Assembly: GCA_964470455.1 (NCBI GenBank)
Contig: CAYYCX010000006.1
Location: forward strand, 1 to 64,000
DNA length: 64,000 nt
From: JAWXBM01 sp964470455
Lineage (GTDB): Bacteria > Pseudomonadota > Gammaproteobacteria > Xanthomonadales > SZUA-36
Direction of reading: 5' to 3'
Within the stretch, counting starts at the first letter, position 1, and each line of letters begins with the position of its first letter. A program made the translations under genes and the position numbers. The notes under the pieces are model-generated. The model made no database searches. It was given only the letters and a program-made list of their open reading frames with translations, and was not told where the DNA came from. Of this stretch, positions 36,895-44,456 are shown one piece after another.

Positions 36895-37428
36895 TCATTT
36901 GGGCGGCCGCAGGGCCTCAAACGCCCAAACCCGCTCCAGGGGCATTCCGGCGCCCTGTTGCGCCAGGCGTACCGACTCGGCATCGGCAGCGCGGTAAAGG
37001 CAATCCATGCGCTTGCGGTCGGTGGAAAACAAGGTGCGCACAAACTGGACACCGTGCGCATCCAGGCACCAACGCCCGGCCGTTTCGATAGCCTGTATGT
37101 CCGCCAGTTGAACCGGTTCGCTCCAGCGGCGCGTCACCACGACATTGGAGTAGCCGGGATCGGAGCCTTCCAAACCCGGCGCTTCATGTACCGTGCCCGG
37201 CCACACCGGGCCCATTTGGGAGCCGGTTTGCCGCAGGGCAATCCGTATCGACTCACTGTCAGGGCTGCGGAAGTGGCACAGCATGCGCTGCCCGCCCAGG
37301 GCCAGCATGCTGCCCATCCAGTCGATGCCATAAAGCTGGAAGCAGTGTCCCGACTCTTCCACCATGCGCCAGACATCCGCCGGAGTGAGCACCGGATCGA
37401 ACTCACGCTCGAGGAAAATATGGTTCAT
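36895..37428 (-). CDS. Two-domain DUF4242-like protein
   Basis: 177 aa from the ATG at 37428, which overlaps the stop of the big regulator gene (ATGA). Two copies of one small domain are visible: residues about 1-80 (MNHIFLEREFDPVLTPADVW, MLCHFRSPDSESIRIALRQ) and about 100-170 (VVVTRRWSEPVQLADIQAIE, CLYRAADAESVRLAQQGAG). The shared strand-helix core ends in a PD/AD-x-ESxR motif. Function unknown. Co-translation with a regulator and similarity to the small protein in the neighbouring flavoprotein operon suggest that both sets belong to one pathway. Confidence 0.65.
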   Translation of the reverse strand: MNHIFLEREFDPVLTPADVWRMVEESGHCFQLYGIDWMGSMLALGGQRMLCHFRSPDSESIRIALRQTGSQMGPVWPGTVHEAPGLEGSDPGYSNVVVTRRWSEPVQLADIQAIETAGRWCLDAHGVQFVRTLFSTDRKRMDCLYRAADAESVRLAQQGAGMPLERVWAFEALRPPK

Positions 37429-40424
37429 GCCGGCGCCTGGGCCTGTTCCGCCAAGGCATGATCCGTCAGGGCATGCTCCGCCATGGCGGCTTCCGCCTGC
37501 CGGCGGGCCCAGGCTGCCACGCCCTGCTGGCACAATGCCGACATGGCGGCAAATTCCGCTGCCATCACAGGCGCATCCGCCGCCGCGCGTGCCGCCCGGT
37601 ACAGGGCGACATGCGCGACCAGCATTTCCGTTGGCCGCTGCAGCAGTTCGGCGCAGTCCAAAGCCTCGCGGGCGCGGATCGCGGCGGACTCGCAGCGTCC
37701 GCATTCCAGGTCGACGATGGCGGCGCGCAACTGGGTATAGGCCAGGCGGTGCTTGGCATCCACGATGCGCAGGTCCGCGATGGCCTGGTCCAGCGCGGTG
37801 GCATCATCGCATTCATGGTAGGCACACAGGGCGTGCAGAGCCCGCGCCAGCGGTTCCTCGCTGCCTTCGCGGATTTTTCCGGCCAGTTCCCTCAGAGGTT
37901 CGCACAGCGCCAGTGCCCGGCTGCAGTCGCCCTGGTACCAGGCGATCAGCACCAGGTTTTCATTGGCCTGGAATTCGCTGATGTGATCGCCGGCTGCCTT
38001 GCTCAGGGTACGGGCTTCGAGGAACAGTTCGGTGGCTTCATCCAGCTGGTCCTGGTGCATGTGCAGCAAACCGCGGCCGATCAGGATGGAGTGGTGGTAA
38101 AACCGTTTGCGCTCGGCCAGGGCCTGGGCTTCCATCAGCATCGCATCGGCCTGCGGCAGGTCCCGTTCCAGCATCACCAGGCACTTGGCGGTTTCCGCCA
38201 GGCCGATGATGTTCTGTTCCTCACCTCCGCCACGCGCGATCCGCGCGGCCTGCATCGATACTTCCTGCGCACCGGCCCAGTGGCCATGTTCCCAGCGCAG
38301 CACGGAGGCCATCTGGTAACCCAGCCGGGCGTGCTCCAGGTCGCCCAGGTCCAGCGCCTGCTCGGCCAGGGCGACATACTCGGCGGCAGCTGCTTCCCAA
38401 TCCTCGACTACGCTGGAAGCCAGCAGGACATCGTGCAATTCGATGCTCACGCGCACGCGCTCGGCGGCCGGTATGCCGCTTGCCAGCTGCAGTCCGCGGC
38501 GGGCGTGCTGCTGCGCCTGGTCGTTGGCGAAAAAACGCAGGCACAAGCGGCCAGCCTGCACCATCGCCCTGGCGGCCAGGGCGGCATCGCCGCTGTGCGA
38601 GGCGTGGTGCGCCAGCTGCGCAGCGTGTTCCGGGTCCGCCCGCGTGTCCTGTTCCAGCATCTGCGCGATGCGGCGATGCATCACCTGGCGCCGCACCGGC
38701 GAGATATCGCGGTAGATGCCGCGGGCCAGGAGTTCGTGCGAAAACCTGGGAATGCCTTCAGCAGCCAACAGGATGCCCTGCTGCTCTGCTTTCTCCATGG
38801 CAATACCCACCGAATCCGCCGACAGCCCGGCCAGCTCCGCCAGTGTTTCAATGTGAATATGCGGGTTGAGCACGGCGGCCCAACGCAGCACCTCAGCCGA
38901 TTCCTCATCGAAGCGGGCCAGGCGCTCGCGCACCAGTTCATCCAGCGAACCGCCCTCGCCACCGGCCCGAGCCAGCTCGATGGCCAACAGCGGATTGCCA
39001 CCGCATTCGCGGCTCAGCCGCCGCGAATCCGCCGCGGGGGCGTACTCCTCGATCAAATGCCGGATGTCCGCTTCAGGCAGGGGCTCGACGAGCCGCTCTT
39101 CCACCAGCCGGTCCTGTCGCAGTTCGCGCAACACCTGCTGGGCCCGGGTATTGTCACGCAATTCGCCCACGCGGCTGGAAATGACCGCCAGCACCGGCTT
39201 GTCACGGTTCATGCGCGTGACGTAATGCAACGCTGTCGCGCTGGACTCGTCGCACCAGTGAAAGTCATCAAACATGATCACCACCGGGCTTTGGTCCGCC
39301 TTCTGGCTGATCCAGCCGCTGATGGCCCCCAGCAAGCGGTCGCGATGCTCCAGGTTGCCATCCTTGAAGACCACCTGCTCGGCTTCAGGCGCCGCCTTCC
39401 GCAGCGCGTCGATCCACAGCGCGAAGGGTCGGTGGATGCCGGAGGGATAGGCGGAAGCCTGCAGCAAATACATGCCGGCCTGGCGCGCATGCTCCGCCAA
39501 CACGTCCAGCAGCGTGCTCTTGCCGATTCCCGGTTCGCCGAGCAGCACGATCACCCGGGCCTGGCGCTCGATGGCAATGGAATCGATTGCCGGCTTGAGA
39601 TCCGCCAGCTCCCGATCCCGGCCGTGCAGGGATTTGGCGTGTGGCAATCCGGCACTTGCCGGACTTTTGGCCCGCGTTTCAACCGGTGCCGCAGCCATGG
39701 CGTTGACAGGCGCTTTCCGGCAGGCTGCCAGCAGCGCGCCGCTGGATTCCACGCCCAGCTCCTTGAGCATGCGCTGCCCGATTCGCAGCTGCTGTTCGGC
39801 TTCCTCGGTTTTCCTCAACCTGATGAGCAGACGGATCAGCTCGGCCCGCGCTTCCTCGTCATAAGGCAACAGCACCACCAGCGCTCGGGCATGCGGCAGG
39901 GCGCGTTCCGGTTCGTCCGCGTAGCGGCGAATCAGCTCCCGCAGGATGGTTTCGCGGGCTCGTACCGCCCGTTCCCGCGCGGACACGCACCAGGCATGGA
40001 ATTCGTGAAAGTCGGAAAACTCCAGCCCTTCCAGGAAATGCCCCTGGAATTTCTGGCTCATGGTTTCCAGTGATTCGGCGGGAGCCTGCTTCAGTTTCTG
40101 CTCGGCCAGCTCACACAACTGCACGAAGTCGATGTCCAGGTCGTCGGCATCCAGGCTCACATTCTGGCGGTCGGCGACAATCCGGGTATGCTGCCTGGAA
40201 TCCACCAGGCGGCGCAGTTTGGACAGGCTCCAGCGCAAGGAACCGCGCGGGTCGTCGGGAATTTCCCACAACAGTTCGCTCAGGTATTCACGCCGGAATG
40301 AACGCGGTTGCAAGGCCAAGAAGGCCAGCAGGGCCCGGGTCTTGCGCGAGGGCGGCAAGTCCTGCGCCTTGCCATTGCGCAGGACCTTGAATTCACCCAG
40401 AAGACGCAGTTCAACCTCGCTCAC
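37425..40424 (-). CDS. Large SARP/BTAD-type transcriptional regulator with AAA ATPase and TPR-like repeats
   Basis: About 999 aa from the GTG at 40424 (another GTG at 40481 is possible). An N-terminal winged-helix DNA-binding domain (about 1-95; VELRLLGEFKVLRNGKAQDL, SRKTRALLAFLALQPRSFRR) is followed by a bacterial transcriptional activator (BTAD) helical domain (about 100-235). Then comes an AAA/NACHT-type ATPase with Walker A GEPGIGKST at about 296-303 and Walker B VVIMFDDFHW. The C-terminal half is alpha-helical, TPR-like, and ends in Ala/Met-rich repeats. Such multi-domain regulators sense a ligand or partner through the repeats. It lies upstream of the DUF4242 gene and is the likely regulator of the OsmC-flavoprotein set. 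Confidence 0.85.
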   Translation of the reverse strand: MSEVELRLLGEFKVLRNGKAQDLPPSRKTRALLAFLALQPRSFRREYLSELLWEIPDDPRGSLRWSLSKLRRLVDSRQHTRIVADRQNVSLDADDLDIDFVQLCELAEQKLKQAPAESLETMSQKFQGHFLEGLEFSDFHEFHAWCVSARERAVRARETILRELIRRYADEPERALPHARALVVLLPYDEEARAELIRLLIRLRKTEEAEQQLRIGQRMLKELGVESSGALLAACRKAPVNAMAAAPVETRAKSPASAGLPHAKSLHGRDRELADLKPAIDSIAIERQARVIVLLGEPGIGKSTLLDVLAEHARQAGMYLLQASAYPSGIHRPFALWIDALRKAAPEAEQVVFKDGNLEHRDRLLGAISGWISQKADQSPVVIMFDDFHWCDESSATALHYVTRMNRDKPVLAVISSRVGELRDNTRAQQVLRELRQDRLVEERLVEPLPEADIRHLIEEYAPAADSRRLSRECGGNPLLAIELARAGGEGGSLDELVRERLARFDEESAEVLRWAAVLNPHIHIETLAELAGLSADSVGIAMEKAEQQGILLAAEGIPRFSHELLARGIYRDISPVRRQVMHRRIAQMLEQDTRADPEHAAQLAHHASHSGDAALAARAMVQAGRLCLRFFANDQAQQHARRGLQLASGIPAAERVRVSIELHDVLLASSVVEDWEAAAAEYVALAEQALDLGDLEHARLGYQMASVLRWEHGHWAGAQEVSMQAARIARGGGEEQNIIGLAETAKCLVMLERDLPQADAMLMEAQALAERKRFYHHSILIGRGLLHMHQDQLDEATELFLEARTLSKAAGDHISEFQANENLVLIAWYQGDCSRALALCEPLRELAGKIREGSEEPLARALHALCAYHECDDATALDQAIADLRIVDAKHRLAYTQLRAAIVDLECGRCESAAIRAREALDCAELLQRPTEMLVAHVALYRAARAAADAPVMAAEFAAMSALCQQGVAAWARRQAEAAMAEHALTDHALAEQAQAPA

Positions 40425-40523
40425 CCGCTGAAACCCTGATATCCAGTCCCGGCAATATAGGGATGAAAGCAGCCCAAGCACAAGCTTTGTGCCGGCCAGG
40501 AGGTCAATGAGGCCGGAAGGCTG

Positions 40524-40546
40524 GGTCAGAGTGAAGTGCCAGAGTC
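40524..40546 (+). repeat. Left arm of imperfect inverted repeat bordering the toxin-antitoxin island
   Basis: GGTCAGAGTGAAGTGCCAGAGTC-type sequence. Its reverse complement occurs at 43646-43668 with about four mismatches in 23 bases. The two arms enclose 3.1 kb holding the PIN/AbrB and HigBA modules. They may be the ends of a decayed mobile element. Confidence 0.5.
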
Positions 40547-40647
40547 AGAGCCTGATTCTCCTACCAGCGTGGCACCCGCTGCAAATGGCTGATGCTGCGA
40601 ATTGCCTGATGCTTCGACATAAGCCCAATTGTCCCCTCGAACTTGTC

Positions 40648-41049
40648 CTATTCGACCCGCTGGCGGTATTCCACCGCATTTTCAACCACGATGCCCATAT
40701 CCATTTGAAGCAAAGCATGATCCCCGGAGACCAGAACATCGGCCTTGGCCTCAATGGCCAGATCCACGAATATTTGATCATCCGGATCTTTACACCGGGG
40801 TGTATGAGGGAGGGAGGTCAGGTCGACAGGCGTCGTAAATGGAAGGTAATCCGACAGCAACGCTTCAATATCCGCCTTCTCAAGTGCAAATTTGGGGTAA
40901 GTCAGGACGCGGATCAGTTCCTCAATGGTGCCTTTTGATACCAACGCAATGACATCTTCACGCCGCCAATGAGCCCGCAGCCAGCTCAGGCGGCCGTGTT
41001 CGAACAGCAGTGCTGAAACCACTGTGTTCGTATCAAATACTACCCTCAC
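40648..41049 (-). CDS. PIN-domain ribonuclease toxin (type II toxin-antitoxin)
   Basis: 133 aa. PIN-domain acidic residues appear in MRVVFDTNTVVSALL (Asp6), the mid-protein KGTIEELIRVL Glu, and CKDPDDQIFVDLA (DPDD). The type resembles the COG1569 group of putative toxin PIN proteins. It would cut RNA when free of antitoxin. The start overlaps the stop of the AbrB-like antitoxin gene by four bases, as in most such modules. Confidence 0.85.
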   Translation of the reverse strand: MRVVFDTNTVVSALLFEHGRLSWLRAHWRREDVIALVSKGTIEELIRVLTYPKFALEKADIEALLSDYLPFTTPVDLTSLPHTPRCKDPDDQIFVDLAIEAKADVLVSGDHALLQMDMGIVVENAVEYRQRVE

Positions 41050-41273
41050 CCGGATTTGCCGCGGGCGTATTCAATGGCCGCATCAATATCGGTTTCGCGA
41101 ATGCCCAGAGTCTCGAGTTTCGAGCGCACTTCGCTACCCCGGGTGGTGAGTACCGGGTCGAGAATGATCCGACCATCCCGGGTAGTGATGTCGAAGTAGT
41201 CAACATCCTCAAATGAGGCAACGATCGCCTTGGGTAACGTGATCTGGTTCTTGCTGCTCTTTTTCGCCAGCAT
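41046..41273 (-). CDS. AbrB/MazE-like antitoxin
   Basis: 75 aa from the ATG at 41273, with GGAAGAG five bases upstream. The swapped-hairpin DNA-binding motif is at the N-terminus: MLAKKSSKNQITLPKAIVAS. The rest (RIILDPVLTTRGSEVRSKLE, TDIDAAIEYARGKSG) is the toxin-binding tail. It should neutralise the PIN toxin encoded next and repress the shared promoter at 41303-41331. Confidence 0.82.
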   Translation of the reverse strand: MLAKKSSKNQITLPKAIVASFEDVDYFDITTRDGRIILDPVLTTRGSEVRSKLETLGIRETDIDAAIEYARGKSG

Positions 41274-41302
41274 TGCACTCTTCCAATATTCCAATGATCA
41301 AG

Positions 41303-41331
41303 AATTTAGGCTATTTTGGTATTTTGGTCAA
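41303..41331 (-). promoter_or_regulatory. Sigma70 promoter of the AbrB/PIN module
   Basis: On the minus strand TTGACC (41331-41326), 17 bases, TAAATT (41308-41303). The spacer holds two direct CCAAAATA repeats, a plausible antitoxin binding site. The predicted start is about 20 bases before the antitoxin ATG. Confidence 0.6.
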
Positions 41332-41357
41332 ATATCTTGCCCAGATACATGCGGGCA

Positions 41358-41450
41358 CGATCACAGCACGTTTTCCCGGAAACTCGGAAGTGTTTTCGCA
41401 GAAGCACGGCACTCCGAGTCAAGTGGGCGAATCAAGTGAGTGTCCGGATT
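41358..41450. repeat. Duplicated segment, first copy (partner near 43421-43507)
   Basis: GATCACAGCACGTT...GGAAACTCGGAAGT..TTTTCG and the following CTCCGA....GTGGG..TGTC.GGA recur at 43421-43507 in the same order with small indels. It is the upstream flank of a larger duplication that also includes 41990-42225. No gene lies in 41332-41616. Confidence 0.7.
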
Positions 41451-41616
41451 TGTAGCGGATTTGTCGCAGACATTTCGCTAGCTGAAGTCAGGGATGAATG
41501 GTCCACCGGCTTCCCCGGCCTTCCGGCACTTGCCATCAGAAACGATGCTGTGATTTATATGATGGCTGGATCCCGAAGCGGCTATCACTACCCCAGAACC
41601 CGAAGCAGGCATCATC

Positions 41617-42126
41617 ATGAGCATCAGTGAACTCGGCGCCATCGGCGAAATCATCGGAGCTTTCGGAGTAATTGCATCCCTGATCTACCTGTCGGTGCAG
41701 ATCCGCCAGAACACCCATTCCATGGAAGAGAGCCGGCGGCTGGCACTGGCGCAGACATACCAGATGCGCGCCGATGCCCTGCAGCAGATGCTGGTCACGG
41801 CCGCCGACTCGCGTATCGGTGAGATCATTGTCAGACTCAGGGAGGACGGTTACCCGGAAGACATCGAAGCGCTCAACCGGTTGTCGGTGGAAGACCTTGG
41901 AAGATTCCGCCTTTGGCAGATTGCGCAACACACCCACTGGGACAACCTGCATTTCCAGTACCAGCAGGGTTTCCTGGATGAGGAATACTTCAGGGACTCG
42001 TTCCGCGAGCGCACCGTGCGGCTGGCGCCGGTGTGGCGCGCCCTGCACATCTCGGGCGGGCGGCGCAGTTTCAAGGAAGAAATCGAACGCCTGGAACAGC
42101 AATTGAAAGCCGGGCTGCCAGACTGA
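41617..42126 (+). CDS. Conserved-looking small membrane-anchored protein of unknown function
   Basis: 169 aa. One N-terminal membrane helix (about 8-26, AIGEIIGAFGVIASLIYLS) is followed by a soluble helical part rich in Arg/Glu/Gln (QIRQNTHSMEESRRLALAQT, RFRLWQIAQHTHWDNLHFQY). I recall similar 'hypothetical proteins' with this N-terminus in marine gammaproteobacteria, but know no function. Its 3' end takes part in a duplication: part of its last codons recurs in the relic at 43524-43568. Confidence 0.65.
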   Translation: MSISELGAIGEIIGAFGVIASLIYLSVQIRQNTHSMEESRRLALAQTYQMRADALQQMLVTAADSRIGEIIVRLREDGYPEDIEALNRLSVEDLGRFRLWQIAQHTHWDNLHFQYQQGFLDEEYFRDSFRERTVRLAPVWRALHISGGRRSFKEEIERLEQQLKAGLPD

Positions 42127-42147
42127 GCTCGGGCTGGCGCCGGTGTG

Positions 42148-42390
42148 ATGGAGGTTGCCACCCCGCGCGTGTTCGATGCACCGCGCCTGCCGCCGGTGAA
42201 GCAATACATGGCTGCGCAGATCAAGAGCATTCGGATTGCAAACAAAGCCAGCCAGGGAGTGTTTGCGGCCTACCTCAATACCTGTCCATCGACGGTGCAG
42301 AAGTGGGAGCAGGGCAAGAAGAAGCCCTATGACCCGTCAATGTAGCTGCTCAACATGATGGAGCGCAAAGGGTTGCAGGTGATGGCCTGA
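42148..42390 (+). pseudogene. XRE-family HTH (NadS-like antitoxin), interrupted by a stop
   Basis: Frame MEVATPRVFDAPRLPPVKQY, MAAQIKSIRIANKASQGVFA, AYLNTCPSTVQKWEQGKKKP is an antitoxin-type helix-turn-helix. A TAG at 42343-42345 interrupts it, and the frame goes on LLNMMERKGLQVMA to a TGA at 42388, which matches the usual C-terminus (LLN..ERKGL). One nonsense change has therefore broken it. No partner toxin is adjacent. A second, shorter relic of its 5' end lies at 43569-43647. Confidence 0.7.
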
Positions 42391-42428
42391 CTCGCCGCAC
42401 CACACAGTAAGTATTGGGTGCCTTTTGC

Positions 42429-42857
42429 CTACAGGAACACGGCGGGCGAGACCCCGAAGCGCTTCGCCAACGCTTTCACCTGGCGCGTATTGAGTTCGCG
42501 CTTGCCATTCAGGATGGCGGACACGATGCTTTGCCCGCCCAGTTCCCCGGCCAGGTCCATTTGCTTCAGGTTGTGCTCTTCCATAAGAAAAGCGAGTAAT
42601 TGAGCGGGCTTGGCGTCCGGCAAGGTTGGTAATTTCGCCTCCCAGGCTTCCACTTGTCGGGTCACGAGATCAAGCAAGGGCATCAGCCGATGCGACTCAT
42701 TCGTTCCGATGCAGTCGAGCAACTCGTCCATTACCGAGACGCGGCGTTTGTAATCCTTCTGGTTGGTGATCGGACCCAGCGGCACGAGCTTGTTCAACCC
42801 CTGCCAGGCCATTTGTACCGAATCGAGATCAAGGTGAGTATTGGCGACTGCGCTCAT
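42429..42857 (-). CDS. higA: HigA-like antitoxin with HTH
   Basis: 142 aa from the ATG at 42857, overlapping the toxin stop (ATGA). The N-terminal part (LGPITNQKDYKRRVSVMDEL) and C-terminal XRE-type HTH (LMEEHNLKQMDLAGELGGQS, IVSAILNGKRELNTRQVKAL) match HigA antitoxins of the HigB_toxin (RelE-like) group, in which toxin comes first. It binds the toxin and represses the promoter at 43170-43198. Confidence 0.85.
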   Translation of the reverse strand: MSAVANTHLDLDSVQMAWQGLNKLVPLGPITNQKDYKRRVSVMDELLDCIGTNESHRLMPLLDLVTRQVEAWEAKLPTLPDAKPAQLLAFLMEEHNLKQMDLAGELGGQSIVSAILNGKRELNTRQVKALAKRFGVSPAVFL

Positions 42858-43159
42858 TTTCGTTTGCTCCTTCTGCGATTCTGGTTCCATTGGTTATACT
42901 CGGCATGGGTGAAAAATTCCTTGATATAGACCCGCTGATGCCGGTAGTGGATGACCGTTATGAGCCGATAGTGTTTGCCCTTGATGTTGAATACCGTATA
43001 AGGATCAGCAAAGTCGGCAGTCGGCAACACGGTGCGCACGCCATGGATGTCTGAGAACTCCGTCTTCTCGAATATCTTCCTCCAGCTGAGCAGCGCGTCC
43101 CTTGCGTCGGCATGACGGGCGGCATAACCATCCAGAGTCTTCTTCTTGATGACGTTCAT
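42854..43159 (-). CDS. higB: HigB-type mRNA interferase toxin
   Basis: 101 aa. RelE-like fold of the HigB family: ARDALLSWRKIFEKTEFSDI, the YTVFNIKGKHYRLITVIHYR core strands, and the basic YIKEFFTHAEYNQW. These toxins cut mRNA on the ribosome. The gene precedes its antitoxin, as is typical for higBA. The predicted transcription start lies only about four bases before the ATG and no ribosome site is visible, so the message may be almost leaderless. Confidence 0.88.
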   Translation of the reverse strand: MNVIKKKTLDGYAARHADARDALLSWRKIFEKTEFSDIHGVRTVLPTADFADPYTVFNIKGKHYRLITVIHYRHQRVYIKEFFTHAEYNQWNQNRRRSKRK

Positions 43160-43169
43160 TTTTGGAATA

Positions 43170-43198
43170 GTTATAGCAATTTGCTATATCAGTGTCAA
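43170..43198 (-). promoter_or_regulatory. higBA promoter with overlapping palindromic operator
   Basis: On the minus strand a near-perfect sigma70 promoter: TTGACA (43198-43193), 17-base spacer, TATAAC (43175-43170). A perfect palindrome, TATAGCAA-T-TTGCTATA at 43172-43188, covers the -10 box and most of the spacer. HigA bound there would block RNA polymerase. Confidence 0.82.
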
Positions 43199-43420
43199 TT
43201 TCGGCAACGGTTGATCCATGGAGGAAGCAGCGCGCAACGGGGCAATTGATGGCAGTACGACGTAACTTTCTTGGTGTCGTGTTTCAGTCATGTGTCCAGT
43301 GTGGCAAGACTGTTTGAGCTCCGGTAGGGAAAAATTGCGGCGATTGCTGTAGGAAAATTGATTGGATGCGAGCGTCGGGTCATCATTGTCTGGACATCCT
43401 CTCCAGGTTGATTCCTGAAC
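43199..43420. other. Non-coding spacer upstream of higBA
   Basis: No gene or element recognised here. The frame at 43184-43426 on the minus strand overlaps the promoter and looks non-coding. Confidence 0.4.
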
Positions 43421-43647
43421 GATCACAGCACGTTCCCACGTTCCCGCGGAAACTCGGAAGTTTTTTCGTAGCTCACTGAAGCTCCGATTCGGGTGGGTGT
43501 CTGGACTTTTTCATCTGGACTTTTTCAGGGACTCCTTCCGCGAGCGTACCGTGCGGCTGACGCCGGTGTGATGGAGGTTGCCACCCCGCGCGTGTTCGAT
43601 GCACCGTTCCTGCCGCCGGTGAAGCAATACACGGCTGCGCAGATTGA
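43421..43647. repeat. Rearranged second copy of the 41358-42225 segment, with internal deletion
   Basis: 43421-43507 matches 41358-41450; 43524-43568 matches the end of the hypothetical gene (41987-42035); 43569-43647 matches the start of the HTH pseudogene (42148-42225). The two latter parts are 112 bases further apart in the first copy. GGCTGGCGCCGGTGTG occurs there twice (42020-42035 and 42132-42147), once on each side of the missing piece, so the deletion probably arose by recombination at this direct repeat. Confidence 0.75.
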
Positions 43648-43668
43648 GTCTGGCACCTGAATCTGACC
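43646..43668 (-). repeat. Right arm of imperfect inverted repeat bordering the toxin-antitoxin island
   Basis: GAGTCTGGCACCTGAATCTG... is the near reverse complement of 40524-40546. It directly follows the relic HTH sequence. Confidence 0.5.
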
Positions 43669-43700
43669 TCAGCGACCTGCGAACTAAAAAAATTGGCTGT

Positions 43701-44105
43701 TCAATTCTCGATCAATTCAGCAACATCCTGATGAAGTAACGCCAGCCCGTGATCAAGAGTTGCCAGACGACCTTGATTTGCGCGCGCAAGGCCGGCCAAA
43801 TAAGCATCTGTGATTTGGCGGTGGCCGAGGACGCCGCGCCAGTTAACTGTTTCGTAGGTGACGCCATCCGGCCAGAAATGGTGGCTGGGATGCTCCAGAA
43901 ATCCTCGCAAAATCGCCACGGCTTCCTGAATATTTTCCACAATTTCTTCGCGCATCACGTGGCGCAGCAGCGTGCCCTGGGTGATTGGACAAGTGGCGAA
44001 ATCACGGTTATCACGCTTTGCAAACCACTGTACGGCAGCATCATGATGCACATGGTTGCTGTCACCCAGGGCGATCAGAACGTTGCCGTCAAGCAACGCG
44101 ATCAT
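43701..44105 (-). CDS. VapC-like PIN-domain toxin
   Basis: 134 aa. Acidic PIN residues: MIALLDGNVLIALGDSNHVH (Asp6), the TQGTLLRHV region, and HRQITDAYLAGLARANQGRL followed by TLDHGLALL (Asp/Asp). This is the TA-associated VapC subgroup. The ATG overlaps the stop of the ribbon-helix-helix antitoxin gene by four bases. Confidence 0.87.
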   Translation of the reverse strand: MIALLDGNVLIALGDSNHVHHDAAVQWFAKRDNRDFATCPITQGTLLRHVMREEIVENIQEAVAILRGFLEHPSHHFWPDGVTYETVNWRGVLGHRQITDAYLAGLARANQGRLATLDHGLALLHQDVAELIEN

Positions 44106-44344
44106 GAATCGTCTTCGAGCGAGCGCACGTCTTCCGCGGTAATCGGGCGTTTGGAGCGAAAAGTTGGCAAACCCGTAATGGGGCTGACTGTATAGACAGT
44201 GGCGGATTCTTCCACGCGTTGGCTCGCCTCCAAGCCACGCCGCGCAAGCTCGACGATCAGCTTGCTCAAACTGGTATTTTGCAGGTGGGCAAGGTTTCTG
44301 AACAACTGGTGCTCCTGTTCAGGGATATCTATTGTCGTGCGCAT
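44102..44344 (-). CDS. Ribbon-helix-helix (CopG-like) antitoxin
   Basis: 80 aa from the ATG at 44344 (MRTTIDIPEQEHQLFRNLAH); an upstream TTG at 44365 is less likely since it falls at the predicted transcription start. The N-terminal strand and two helices (SLSKLIVELARRGLEAS) form the RHH DNA-binding fold; the C-terminus (PITGLPTFRSKRPITAEDVR) is the toxin-binding tail common in VapB-type partners. Confidence 0.85.
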   Translation of the reverse strand: MRTTIDIPEQEHQLFRNLAHLQNTSLSKLIVELARRGLEASQRVEESATVYTVSPITGLPTFRSKRPITAEDVRSLEDDS

Positions 44345-44367
44345 GGCCTTAATTTGTTTGAACAAGT

Positions 44368-44400
44368 CTGCATCATGATGCAGTTACATCAAGATGTCAA
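44368..44400 (-). promoter_or_regulatory. Promoter and palindromic operator of the RHH/PIN module
   Basis: On the minus strand TTGACA (44400-44395), 17 bases, CATGAT (44377-44372). A perfect 16-base palindrome CTGCATCATGATGCAG at 44368-44383 covers the -10 box, and a shorter ACATC-AA-GATGT lies at 44386-44397. These look like binding sites for the RHH antitoxin. Confidence 0.75.
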
Positions 44401-44428
44401 TTGAATGTAGGCCTGGATTTCCTTTTCC

Positions 44429-44456
44429 GGGAGTTGGGGGAGTTGGGGAGCTGGGG
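44429..44456 (+). other. Potential G-quadruplex motif
   Basis: Four runs of three to five G (44429-44431, 44436-44440, 44445-44448, 44453-44456) are separated by four-base loops AGTT, AGTT and AGCT. It abuts the left end of the inverted-repeat element below. Confidence 0.55.

Noticed and set aside
37458..40073. An 871-codon plus-strand frame antisense to the large regulator
   Set aside because: It has no domain-like composition and arises from the high GC third positions of the regulator gene, which has clear BTAD and AAA motifs.
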